Positions 33,656 through 41,739 of a stretch of DNA of 64,000 nucleotides are shown here, in pieces. Numbering within the stretch: position 1 is the first letter of the stretch; each line of letters begins with the position of its first letter. Under the pieces are notes generated by a model. That model made no database searches and was not told the DNA's origin. It saw nothing but the letters and a program-made list of their open reading frames with translations. Source of the DNA: Alphaproteobacteria bacterium (GTDB lineage Bacteria; Myxococcota_A; UBA796; GCA-2862545); NCBI GenBank assembly GCA_020632885.1, contig JACKEQ010000009.1, forward strand, positions 62,001 through 126,000, read 5' to 3'. A program made the translations under genes and the position numbers.

Positions 33656-35194
33656 TCAGCGGCGGGTGAGCAGACCGAGAATGCCGGTGGGCACGAGCCC
33701 CTGCGCACAACCGCAGCCCGCGGGTTCCTCGACGGGGTCGGGGTCCGTCGGCGTGGGTGTGGGGGGCGGGGGAGGCCCGTCGCCCAGCGCGAAGCACCCC
33801 TCGTTCCCGGCCCGGTCGGTCATGCAGACCTCTCCGCCCGCACCGGGGAGCTCGACGGCGAACACGTCGCCCCCGAGGTGCCGGAAGGCCGTGCGCACGC
33901 CTGCCTGGACGAGCTCCACCCGCAGGTCCTCCGCCCGCACCGGGGTCTGCCGGTCGTGGGCCCGGAGGTGCCAGCGCGCCGGGAAGGCCGTGGGCACGGG
34001 CTCCACGCCCGCGAGCACCGGAGGGAGCACGTCGGCCGCGATGTCCGTGCCCCGGTAGACCTTCTCCCGATCCGCCGCCTCGCCCTGGCCCATGAAGGCG
34101 TCCAGCCTGCCGTCGCCGTCCAGGTCGCCGAAGGCCAGGGCCAGCGTGCCGCCCGTGAAGGGCCCGCCGAACGCCGAGCCGGCCTGGAGCGCGAAGTGGC
34201 CGCCCTCGTTGATCAGCAGACGGTCGGGACCCGACAGGGAGCCCACCACGACGTCCGGATCACCGTCCCCGTCCGCGTCGAGCGCGAGGGCCACGTTGTC
34301 GTCCTCGGTGAGGTTCGCACCTCCCCCGAGCCACTCCGCGGTGCCAGCGGTGAAGGTGCCGGACCCGTCGTTGACGAGCACCCGGTTGCGGCTGCCGTTG
34401 CCGTCGTTGATGGTCAGGAGATCGAGATCCCCGTCGCCATCGAGGTCCATGGGCTCGTACTGGTAGTTGTTCGAGGCCGCGGGCAGCCGCTCGCTCGCGT
34501 CGGTGAACCCGCCGGTGCCGTCGTTGAGGAACAGACGCCCGTTCCCGTCGAGCTTGCTGGACACGAGCACGTCGAGATCGAAGTCGCCGTCGACGTCCGC
34601 GAGGGTGAGGTCCCAGGACATCCCCACCGCGACGGCCGGGAAGGCCCCAGCGTCGGCCGTGAGCACGCCCCCGTCGTTGCGCCAGAGCAGCACGGGCCCG
34701 CCACCGCTGCCGAACGGGTCGGCCCCACCCCAGTCGACGAGCACCGCGTCGAGGTCGCCGTCGTCGTCCACGTCGCCGAGCTCGACGTCGCCGATGCTCT
34801 GGAGGTCCCCGGGCGCACGGTCGACGACCGCGAAGCCGCCGCCCGCCTGCCCGGCGAGCACCCGGGCAGCGCGCTGGTAGGCACCGGGCACGAGGATGTC
34901 GGGGAGCCCGTCGCCGTCGAGGTCGCCGACCGCGAGGGAGCGGGCCAGGCCGGGTCCGCCCGGCAGGGCGAGCTCCGTGAGCGCACCCGTGCCGTCGTTC
35001 ACGAACAGGCGGGAGACCTCGGGCGTGCCGGGGCTGGCGTAGTCGCCGCCGTTCGCGAGGAGGACGTCGAGGTCGCCGTCCGCGTCGACGTCGGCGAGCC
35101 GGACCTCGTTGGTCCACTCCCCCGTGACGCCGAGCCACGTGGACGTCATGTCCTCGAACAGGGCCGCCGAGGCGACCCCGACGAGGGCGATCAC
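33656..35194 (-). CDS. VCBS/FG-GAP repeat surface protein with MYXO-CTERM-like tail
   Basis: A 512-aa secreted protein starting at GTG 35194 (signal MIALVGVASA). Seven calcium-binding loops of the form DxDxDGDxD are spaced along the chain (DVDADGDLD, DLDGDGLPD, DVDDDGDLD, DVDGDFDLD, DLDGDGDLD, DADGDGDPD, DLDGDGRLD), the integrin-like beta-propeller pattern. The end is a Pro/Thr linker, GCGCAQ, a short hydrophobic run and RR, a minimal MYXO-CTERM-type sorting tail. It is probably a calcium-stabilised surface adhesin. The GTG overlaps the upstream gene stop as GTGA. Confidence 0.83.
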   Translation of the reverse strand: MIALVGVASAALFEDMTSTWLGVTGEWTNEVRLADVDADGDLDVLLANGGDYASPGTPEVSRLFVNDGTGALTELALPGGPGLARSLAVGDLDGDGLPDILVPGAYQRAARVLAGQAGGGFAVVDRAPGDLQSIGDVELGDVDDDGDLDAVLVDWGGADPFGSGGGPVLLWRNDGGVLTADAGAFPAVAVGMSWDLTLADVDGDFDLDVLVSSKLDGNGRLFLNDGTGGFTDASERLPAASNNYQYEPMDLDGDGDLDLLTINDGNGSRNRVLVNDGSGTFTAGTAEWLGGGANLTEDDNVALALDADGDGDPDVVVGSLSGPDRLLINEGGHFALQAGSAFGGPFTGGTLALAFGDLDGDGRLDAFMGQGEAADREKVYRGTDIAADVLPPVLAGVEPVPTAFPARWHLRAHDRQTPVRAEDLRVELVQAGVRTAFRHLGGDVFAVELPGAGGEVCMTDRAGNEGCFALGDGPPPPPTPTPTDPDPVEEPAGCGCAQGLVPTGILGLLTRR

Positions 35195-35364
35195 GCCTCT
35201 TCGTCCCGGGGGCCGCTCATGGCCTGGTAGACCCCGAAGCCGAGGATGAGGAGACCCACGAAGGCGAGCGCCATGGGCGAGTCGGTGCCGAGGAGGGCGA
35301 GCTGGCCGGACAGGCCGCCGCCGATGAAGACCAGCCCGATGAGGATGTTCCCGATTCCGCGCAT
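35191..35364 (-). CDS. small two-helix membrane protein, 57 aa
   Basis: Start at ATG 35364 (an adjacent ATG at 35367 is closer to the GGAGG). Two hydrophobic helices (IGNILIGLVFIGGGL and MALAFVGLLILGFGVYQAM) end with GPRDEEA. No family is recognised. It overlaps the VCBS protein gene by 4 nt, so the two are translationally coupled. A -10-like TAGCCA lies 16 nt upstream (35386 to 35381). Confidence 0.65.
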   Translation of the reverse strand: MRGIGNILIGLVFIGGGLSGQLALLGTDSPMALAFVGLLILGFGVYQAMSGPRDEEA

Positions 35365-35435
35365 CATTCCCTCCGCCGGATGGCTATCCACCGGAAGTAC
35401 GGGGCGCACCCCCGCCCGGTGCGGTGAGGGCGGGC

Positions 35436-35441
35436 TAAGCT
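35436..35441 (+). promoter_or_regulatory. -10-like hexamer TAAGCT for the lamin-tail gene
   Basis: Lies 18 nt before GTG 35460 with GGAGG between them. Confidence 0.35.
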
Positions 35442-35459
35442 CGTGGGCGGAGGCGGACC

Positions 35460-37766
35460 GTGCTGTTCCTCTCGGCGCTCTGCGCCCACGCGGCCATCGT
35501 GATCAACGAGCTCCTGCCGGACCCCGCGGGCACGGACGGCGGGAACGAGTGGGTGGAGCTGCACAACAGCGGCGCGGCCCCCGTGGATCTCGCGGGCTGG
35601 CAGGTGGAGGCGGGCACGTCGTCCCTCGCGGTGAAGCACACCTTCGCGCCGGTCTCCATCCCGGCTGGCGGGTTCCTGCTGCTCGGCGAGGAGCTCGTCC
35701 CGGCAGACGTCGTCATGGCCCCCGGCGCCCGCCTGGGCCTCGGGAACGCGGGGTCCAGCGGTGATGCCGTGCGGCTGCTGGACGCCGCTGGGAACGTCGT
35801 GGACACCGTGATCTACGGGCCCGACAACAGCGACGGCTTCGTGGACGACGCGGGTGCCGTGCCCTCGGTCGTCCCTCCGGTCCCGAGCTCGGGCGTGTCG
35901 CTCGCGCGGGCCGCTGACGGTGCCGACACGAACACCGCGTCGGACTGGGTGCCCCTGTCGCCGCCCACCCCGGGAGCGCCCAACGGCGGTGCAGCCCCGT
36001 CGTGCGACCCCGCCTCCGCGGGCGTGCGGATCAACGAGCTCCTGCCGGACCCCGCGGGCACCGACACCGATGCCGAGTGGGTCGAGCTCGTGGCCACCCA
36101 GGGCGCCGTAGACATCTCGGGCTGGGTGATCGCGTCGGGCACGAGCGACTACACGGCCCTGGCGACGCTCCCGCCCGGCACGTTCATCGCGGGCGGTGAC
36201 GTGCTCCTGGTCGGGCAGTCCGCCCTGTCGTCGCCCGACGTCGTGGCTCCGGGGTTCTCCCTCGGCAACGCGAGCAACGCGGACGCCGTCCAGCTCCGCG
36301 ACTGCACGGGGGCCGTGGCGGACACGGTGGTGTACGGCACGTCGAACACGGACGGATGGCTCGACGACACCGGTGCGCTCGCCTCCCTCGCCCCCCGGCC
36401 GGGCTCCGGGGAGTCGATCGGGCGGGTGGACGGCATCGACACGGACGACTCCACAGCAGACTTCCTGGTGCTCTTCGCGACACCCGGCGAGCCCAACGTC
36501 ACCGAGCCGCCGGATTGTGGTGGGCTCGGCTCGGGCCTGGTGGTGAACGAGCTCCTCGTGAACCCGGAGGGCACCGACGACGGGCTCGAGTGGGTGGAGC
36601 TCTTCCATGCCGGTCTGGCCCCGATCGACCTGGACGGCTGGGAGGTCCAGTCCGCCACGAGCTCGTCCTGGACGGCCCGGATCACGTTCGGCCCGCTCAC
36701 CCTCGAGCCCGGTGGGCGCCTCCTCGTCGGGGGCTCCGCGGTCCCCGGGCGCACCCACGATCTCCAGGGCACCCTCGGGAACGGCACGGGCGGCGACGGC
36801 GTGCGGGTGGTCGACTGCGCGGGCTTCCCGGCAGACACGGTGATCTACGGCGCCGACAACACCGACGGTCTGGTGGACGACCTCGGCGAGGCGGCGCGCA
36901 GCCTGGCCCCCCTGCCGCCGGAGGGAAGCGCGCTGCAGCGCGTGGAGGACGGCCACGACACGGACCAGTCGGGCCTGGACTTCGTGGTGGCGCCCGAGGC
37001 CACGCCCGGCGCGCCGAACATCCCGTTCGAGCCGCTGGCCTGCGAGCTCGCCGGTGGCGTGCGGATCAACGAGGTCCTGCCGGACCCCGACGGTGTGGAC
37101 GACGGTCTCGAGTGGATCGAGCTGCACAACAGCGGGCCGTCCGCCGTGCGCCTGGACGGCTGGGCGCTCGCGGCCGGAACCAGCGACTATGCCGTGCTGG
37201 ACGTCGTCTTCCCGGCAGACACGACGATCCCAGCGGGCGGCTTCGTGGTCGTCGGAGGTGCCCTCGTGCCCGAGGTGGATGTCGTGGCCGAGGGCCTGTC
37301 CGTGGGCAACGGCAGCACCAGCCGGGACGGCGTGCGGCTGTTCGACTGCGAGGGCACACCCGTCGACACCGTCGTGTACGGGCCTCCCGCGGAGGACGAC
37401 CCCGAGCCGGGCATCGTCGACGACGCGGACACCGTGGCCCCTCCGTACGGCGACCCCGCGTCGGGGCTCTCGATCGCGCGCGTGCAGGACGGCGTCGACA
37501 CGGACCTCGCCGCGGACTGGCGGGTGGGCCGGCCCACTCCGGGGTCGTCGAACGTCTTCGAGGCCACGCCGGGCACCTCGTCGCCGGACGTCCCGCGCGG
37601 GTGCGGGGCGGGCGACGGGCCCCGGGATCTCACGCCGCCACCGGGCGGTCCGCAGGGGCAGGCGCCCACCCGCAGGACGGGCTGCCGCGTGGCCCCCGCA
37701 CCCATGGGAGCGCTCGTCCTGGCGGCCCTCCTGGCCCTCCGGAGGCGTGTCCGCGCACGGGTGTGA
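35460..37766 (+). CDS. four lamin-tail-domain secreted protein
   Basis: A 768-aa protein from GTG 35460; MLFLSALCAHA is the signal. Four lamin-tail (LTD) domains begin near residues 13, 189, 360 and 533, each opening with a variant of INELLPDPxGTDxGxEWVELHNSG followed by DLxGWxVxxGTS. Each domain ends with DTVxYGxxxxDGxVDD and TPGxPN. LTD modules are immunoglobulin-like folds for surface or matrix contacts. The end reads GCRVAPAPMGALVLAALLALRRRV, a MYXO-CTERM-like anchor with one Cys. A 33-nt stretch is identical between domains 1 and 2 (35501-35533 and 36029-36061). Confidence 0.85.
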   Translation: MLFLSALCAHAAIVINELLPDPAGTDGGNEWVELHNSGAAPVDLAGWQVEAGTSSLAVKHTFAPVSIPAGGFLLLGEELVPADVVMAPGARLGLGNAGSSGDAVRLLDAAGNVVDTVIYGPDNSDGFVDDAGAVPSVVPPVPSSGVSLARAADGADTNTASDWVPLSPPTPGAPNGGAAPSCDPASAGVRINELLPDPAGTDTDAEWVELVATQGAVDISGWVIASGTSDYTALATLPPGTFIAGGDVLLVGQSALSSPDVVAPGFSLGNASNADAVQLRDCTGAVADTVVYGTSNTDGWLDDTGALASLAPRPGSGESIGRVDGIDTDDSTADFLVLFATPGEPNVTEPPDCGGLGSGLVVNELLVNPEGTDDGLEWVELFHAGLAPIDLDGWEVQSATSSSWTARITFGPLTLEPGGRLLVGGSAVPGRTHDLQGTLGNGTGGDGVRVVDCAGFPADTVIYGADNTDGLVDDLGEAARSLAPLPPEGSALQRVEDGHDTDQSGLDFVVAPEATPGAPNIPFEPLACELAGGVRINEVLPDPDGVDDGLEWIELHNSGPSAVRLDGWALAAGTSDYAVLDVVFPADTTIPAGGFVVVGGALVPEVDVVAEGLSVGNGSTSRDGVRLFDCEGTPVDTVVYGPPAEDDPEPGIVDDADTVAPPYGDPASGLSIARVQDGVDTDLAADWRVGRPTPGSSNVFEATPGTSSPDVPRGCGAGDGPRDLTPPPGGPQGQAPTRRTGCRVAPAPMGALVLAALLALRRRVRARV

Positions 37767-37788
37767 TATGCGGCCCGCAGGAGGCAGG

Positions 37789-38313
37789 ATGGCGATCCTC
37801 GACATCATCACGGCACCGCACCCGATCCTCGAGATGGCCGCTCGGGACGTCGAGCCCGACGAGCTCGGGCCGGAGCTCGAGGCCCACATGCGCGACATGG
37901 CCGAGACGATGTACGCCGCTCCCGGCGTGGGGCTCGCGGCCCCGCAGGTCTCCGACCCGCGTCGGATCGTCGTCATCGACAGCTCGCCCAAGGAGGAGCG
38001 CGGCAACCGCCTGTTCCTGATGGTCAACCCGCGGATCGTCGAGCGCAGCGACGACACCATCCCCTGGTACGAGACCTGCCTCTCGGTCCCCGAGATCGAG
38101 GTGAAGGTCATCCGGGCCCGGAAGATCAAGGTGGAGTGGGTGTCCCCCCTCGACGGCGCGCCCCAGAGCGCGTGGTTCGAGGACTACGAGTCGGTCATCG
38201 TCCAGCACGAGCTCGACCACCTGCAGGGCACCGTGCTCCTCGACCGCGCGAGCCGCATGAAGCGCGCCCGCTACCTCCGCACGCTCAAGAAGAAGGTCCG
38301 GGTCACCGCATGA
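37789..38313 (+). CDS. def: peptide deformylase
   Basis: A 174-aa metallo-enzyme that removes the formyl group from nascent proteins. All three motifs are present: GVGLAAPQ at 46-53, ETCLSVPE with metal ligand Cys97, and HELDHLQG with His140, Glu141 and His144. The usual second motif is EGCLS; here Gly is replaced by Thr96, a conservative but noticeable change near the active site. AGGAGG precedes the ATG. It opens the cluster def-x-fmt-rpe, and its stop overlaps the next ATG (ATGA). Confidence 0.93.
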   Translation: MAILDIITAPHPILEMAARDVEPDELGPELEAHMRDMAETMYAAPGVGLAAPQVSDPRRIVVIDSSPKEERGNRLFLMVNPRIVERSDDTIPWYETCLSVPEIEVKVIRARKIKVEWVSPLDGAPQSAWFEDYESVIVQHELDHLQGTVLLDRASRMKRARYLRTLKKKVRVTA

Positions 38314-38924
38314 TGTTCCTCGTCGCCCTGGCCCTCGCGGCCCCGCCTCCCTTCGAGCCCGGCAAGGACGGGAAGAAGTGCGCCAAGGACCCCGAGGGGG
38401 CCCAGACCGCAGCCGCCGAACTCGCCGAGCTGGTCGAGCTCTCGCGATCGACCCCCGTGATGTCCACGGCTCCCGAGCACCGCGACCGCATGGCGCGCGT
38501 CCAGGCGGCCCGCAAGGGCTACATGTGCTCTCGCCAGGCCATGCTGGACGCGGCGCTGGTGCTCCTGACGTCCACGAGCGCCAAGGACCTCGACGCGGCG
38601 GCCGCCTACGCTCAGGAAGCCGCGCTGGACGCCCTCCCGCTCGCCCACTTCGCCTACACCAACGCCCACGACCGGGCGCTCGTCGCCCGCGGTCTGCCGC
38701 AGGACTTCGGCACCCAGTTCGGCCTGATCGGGAGCGACCCGCGGGGCTGTATGCACCCCGTGGCCACGGACGCCATCACGGATGCCGACCGGGCTGCCTG
38801 GTCGGTGGCCCCCCTCACCGAGCTGTACGCGGCCTACCTGAAGGAGCGCGGTCACGCGGGGCAGCCGCCCAACGAGGCCACCCTGCGTCGCCTGAACCTG
38901 ATGTGCCTCTCCGGGAAGTTCTGA
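38310..38924 (+). CDS. hypothetical exported protein between def and fmt
   Basis: A 204-aa protein, ATG 38310 overlapping the def stop by 4 nt (ATG 38313 is next). MMFLVALALAAPPP looks like a signal peptide. The mature part is helical with several Cys (KKCAKDPEG, YMCSRQAM, RGCMHP, LMCLSGKF). No family is recognised. Its place inside a translation-related operon is probably for expression level rather than function. fmt begins on the very next base after its stop. Confidence 0.65.
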   Translation: MMFLVALALAAPPPFEPGKDGKKCAKDPEGAQTAAAELAELVELSRSTPVMSTAPEHRDRMARVQAARKGYMCSRQAMLDAALVLLTSTSAKDLDAAAAYAQEAALDALPLAHFAYTNAHDRALVARGLPQDFGTQFGLIGSDPRGCMHPVATDAITDADRAAWSVAPLTELYAAYLKERGHAGQPPNEATLRRLNLMCLSGKF

Positions 38925-39839
38925 GTGCGCGTCGTCTTCTTCGGCACGCCGGACTTCGCGGTGCCCACCCTGCGCGCGCTCCACGGAGCGGGGCACACGA
39001 TCGAGCTCGTCGTGGCGCAGCCGAGCCGCCCGGCGGGTCGTGGGAAGGCCCTGCGGGACCCGCCCGTGGCGGAGGCCGCCCGCGAGCTCGGCCTGCCGCT
39101 GGCCCAGCCCCGCGCCATCCACTCCGGCACCTTCGCGGACCGCTACACGGCCCTCGCGCCCGACGTGGCCGTCGTCATCGCCTACGGACGCATCCTCAAG
39201 CCGCTCCACCTCCACACGCCCCGCCACGGGGCCGTGAACCTGCACGCGAGCCTGCTGCCGCGCTGGCGGGGAGCGGCGCCCATCCAGGCCGCCCTGCTCG
39301 CGGGCGACACCGAGACCGGCGTGTGCGCGCAGCGCATGGAGGAGGGCCTCGACACCGGTGACGTGTACCTGGAGCGGCGGATCCCGATCGACCCCCGCGA
39401 GACCGGCGGCACGCTGCACGACAAGCTGGCCGCCCTGTCCGCCGAGGTCGCCGTGGCCACCCTTGCCCGGCTCGGTGAGCTCGAGCCCGTGCCGCAGCCC
39501 GAGGAGGGTGTGTGCTGGGCGCCCAAGATCGAGAAGGTCGACGGTCAGCTCGATCTCGCGCAGGACGCGGCGGACCTCGACCGCCGGATCCGCGCCATGA
39601 CCCCCTGGCCGGGCGGCTGGATCGCGGGGGCGAAGGGACCTCTGAAGGTCCTCGAGGCGCGCCCCGTGGACGGTGAGGGCACCCCGGGCACCGTGATCAC
39701 CACCGAGCCCCTCACCGTGGCCTGTGGGCGTGGGGCCCTCGAGCTCACGAGCCTGCAGACGCCCGGGAAGAAGCCCGTGTCGGGCAGGGACTTCGCGAAC
39801 GGGCGGCACCTGCGCGCCCACGATCCCCTCTGGAGCTGA
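38925..39839 (+). CDS. fmt: methionyl-tRNA formyltransferase
   Basis: A 304-aa enzyme that formylates initiator Met-tRNA with 10-formyl-tetrahydrofolate. It starts at GTG directly after the previous stop. FFGTPDFAVPTL opens the formyltransferase domain; NLHASLLPRWRGAAPIQ contains the catalytic Asn-His pair and the folate-site loop; a C-terminal OB-like domain follows (MTPWPGGW onward). Length is typical. Together with def it forms the deformylation/formylation pair of one operon. Confidence 0.95.
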   Translation: MRVVFFGTPDFAVPTLRALHGAGHTIELVVAQPSRPAGRGKALRDPPVAEAARELGLPLAQPRAIHSGTFADRYTALAPDVAVVIAYGRILKPLHLHTPRHGAVNLHASLLPRWRGAAPIQAALLAGDTETGVCAQRMEEGLDTGDVYLERRIPIDPRETGGTLHDKLAALSAEVAVATLARLGELEPVPQPEEGVCWAPKIEKVDGQLDLAQDAADLDRRIRAMTPWPGGWIAGAKGPLKVLEARPVDGEGTPGTVITTEPLTVACGRGALELTSLQTPGKKPVSGRDFANGRHLRAHDPLWS

Positions 39840-39840
39840 G

Positions 39841-40500
39841 ATGAAGGTCGCACCGTCCATCCTGTCGGCTGACTTCGGTCGGCTGGGCGACGAGGTCCGC
39901 GACGTCATCGCGAAGGGCGCGGACTGGATCCACGTCGACGTGATGGACGGCCGGTTCGTGCCGAACCTCACGCTCGGCCCGCCCATCGTGAAGGCCGTGA
40001 AGGCCGCGGCGGGCGCGGTCCCCCTCGACGTCCACCTGATGATCGTGGAGCCCGAGCGCTACCTCGAGGACTTCCGCGCGGCCGGGGCCGACACCCTCAC
40101 CGTGCACGTCGAGGCCTCCCCGCACCTCCACCGCACCCTCGGGGCCATCCGCGAGCTCGGCTGCCGCGCAGGGGTCACGCTCAACCCGCACACCCCGCCC
40201 TCCTCGCTGGAGTACGTGCTGGAGGAGGTGGACCTCGTGCTCGTGATGTCCGTGAACCCCGGGTTCGGCGGGCAGTCGCTCATCGAGAGCAGCCTGCGGA
40301 AGATCGCCTGGCTCCGCGAGCGGCTCGATGCGCTCGGGTCGAACGCTGACCTCGAGGTGGACGGGGGCATCAAGCCCGACAACGCCTGGCGGTTCGCAGA
40401 GGCCGGCGCGACCGCGCTGGTGAGCGGGTCGGGTGTGTTCGGGGCTGCAGACCGGGCCGCTGCCATCCGCGCGCTGAAGGAAGCCCGCCGCCCGTCGTGA
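39841..40500 (+). CDS. rpe: ribulose-phosphate 3-epimerase
   Basis: A 219-aa TIM-barrel enzyme that interconverts ribulose 5-phosphate and xylulose 5-phosphate. KVAPSILSADF, DVMDGRFVPNLTLG, LDVHLMI, VMSVNPGFGGQ and LEVDGGIKPDN are all diagnostic and carry the metal ligands and catalytic Asp pair. The ATG is one nt after the fmt stop. rpe often travels with translation genes in def-fmt-type clusters. Confidence 0.95.
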   Translation: MKVAPSILSADFGRLGDEVRDVIAKGADWIHVDVMDGRFVPNLTLGPPIVKAVKAAAGAVPLDVHLMIVEPERYLEDFRAAGADTLTVHVEASPHLHRTLGAIRELGCRAGVTLNPHTPPSSLEYVLEEVDLVLVMSVNPGFGGQSLIESSLRKIAWLRERLDALGSNADLEVDGGIKPDNAWRFAEAGATALVSGSGVFGAADRAAAIRALKEARRPS

Positions 40501-40507
40501 CCGGCCG

Positions 40508-41137
40508 GTGACACGACCGCGGTTATCCGCAGGTCGGAGGCAGACGATCCAACTCTCGACGGCCATCTCCGACGGTGCGCTCATGCTCGTGGCGTTCGGG
40601 TGCACCCTCGTGCTCCGCAGGCGAGGCGAGCGCTACGTGTCCACGGGGACCCTGCTCATCGGCATCGCCGCGTTCATCGGGATGCTGCGGTTCGGCGTGA
40701 ACCCCGAGCTGGCCGACCTCCACCGCTTCGTGAGCGCGCTGGCGACCTGCGCCGGGCTGCCGCTGATGGCCGTGCAGTACGCGAGCACGCGGTTCGGCTG
40801 GCCGGGACGGGACGGTCGGATGAACACGATGGGTGCCAGCGTGGTGGGGTTCGCGGCGTTCGGGCTCGCGTTCCCCGTCGACCTCTACCCCACGGTGGTG
40901 GGTGCCCTGGCGATGATCGTGGTGCTCGTGGCGGGTCTGGCGACCCTCCCGGGACCGGAGCGGGCACGCGGCGCGATGGCTGCGGTGGGTGCTCTGCTGT
41001 TCGCCCTCGCGGGGCTCGTGGTCGGCACCACCGGGACGCTCGGGCCCTTCCTGCGGATCGACGTCTTCCACGCCGTGCTGTGCGTGGCCGTTGGGCTGCT
41101 GGCCGCGGGCCTGCCGGAGCGTCCGGCCGACTGGTGA
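40508..41137 (+). CDS. polytopic membrane protein, unknown function
   Basis: Written from GTG 40508 (209 aa), but this start has no ribosome-binding site. GGAGG at 40535-40539 and a TATCCG box at 40524-40529 point to a later start. The first in-frame ATG is 40583; an AUC codon sits six nt after GGAGG. Six transmembrane helices can be traced (ALMLVAFGCTLVL, LLIGIAAFIGMLRF, ALATCAGLPLMAVQ, GFAAFGLAFPVDLY, VVGALAMIVVLVAGLA, VLCVAVGLLAAGL). It is not recognised; it may be an uncharacterised sensor or permease component. Confidence 0.6.
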   Translation: MTRPRLSAGRRQTIQLSTAISDGALMLVAFGCTLVLRRRGERYVSTGTLLIGIAAFIGMLRFGVNPELADLHRFVSALATCAGLPLMAVQYASTRFGWPGRDGRMNTMGASVVGFAAFGLAFPVDLYPTVVGALAMIVVLVAGLATLPGPERARGAMAAVGALLFALAGLVVGTTGTLGPFLRIDVFHAVLCVAVGLLAAGLPERPADW

Positions 41138-41140
41138 GGG

Positions 41141-41719
41141 CTACAGCGGCGGCGGCGGCGGCGGGCCCCCGGGCGGCCGCATGCTCTCGTGGAAGGCGTC
41201 GGCGAGGGGGTCGCCGAGGGCTGCCCGGATGTCCTGGTCCATCTGCTGGAAGCTCGCGTGCATCGCCTCCCGGTGCGCCGGATCGGGCGGACCCCCGCGC
41301 TCCAGAGGACCCAGCGCGCGCATCCGCTCGTGCATCGCCCGGACCGCGCGCTCCAGGGCCTCCTCTTCGGTGATGGTGAGGTCCTCCGCCTCGGCGAACG
41401 CGGCCACCCGATCGAGCATCTCCTCGAAACGCTCGGCGTGGCGGCGCTCCCGGCGGGTGCGCTCCTCCTCCTCGAGCTCCGCGACCACCTCCGCTCGGAC
41501 CCTCGCCTCGATGGCCTCCACGGACGCCGGAGCCGCGATCGAGGCCGCCGTGACCGGGACGTCGCGCTGCACCACCCGGACGACCGGGCGCGCGGCGACC
41601 TCCCGCACCACCGGCTCCACGACGTAGGGCGCGGGTGGCATCTCCAGGGCGGCCCACCAGGTCGACACCCAGCCGAGCACGGCCACCGCGGTGGCCCCAC
41701 GCCAGAACCAGAGCTCCAT
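41141..41719 (-). CDS. membrane-anchored coiled-coil protein, third gene of a two-component operon
   Basis: A 192-aa protein from ATG 41719 with GGAGG upstream. One N-terminal transmembrane helix (ATAVAVLGWVSTWWAAL) leads into a periplasmic-type region with a long Arg/Glu coiled coil (residues 70-110), a helical part with Met/His residues (AMHERMRALG, AMHASFQQMDQDI) and a MRPPGGPPPPPPL end. The helical, Met/His-containing layout recalls Spy/CpxP-type periplasmic sensors, but no LTxxQ motif is clear. It lies 20 nt after the kinase gene and may feed a signal to it. Confidence 0.6.
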   Translation of the reverse strand: MELWFWRGATAVAVLGWVSTWWAALEMPPAPYVVEPVVREVAARPVVRVVQRDVPVTAASIAAPASVEAIEARVRAEVVAELEEEERTRRERRHAERFEEMLDRVAAFAEAEDLTITEEEALERAVRAMHERMRALGPLERGGPPDPAHREAMHASFQQMDQDIRAALGDPLADAFHESMRPPGGPPPPPPL

Positions 41720-41739
41720 CTTCCCCTCCTGGGGAACCT

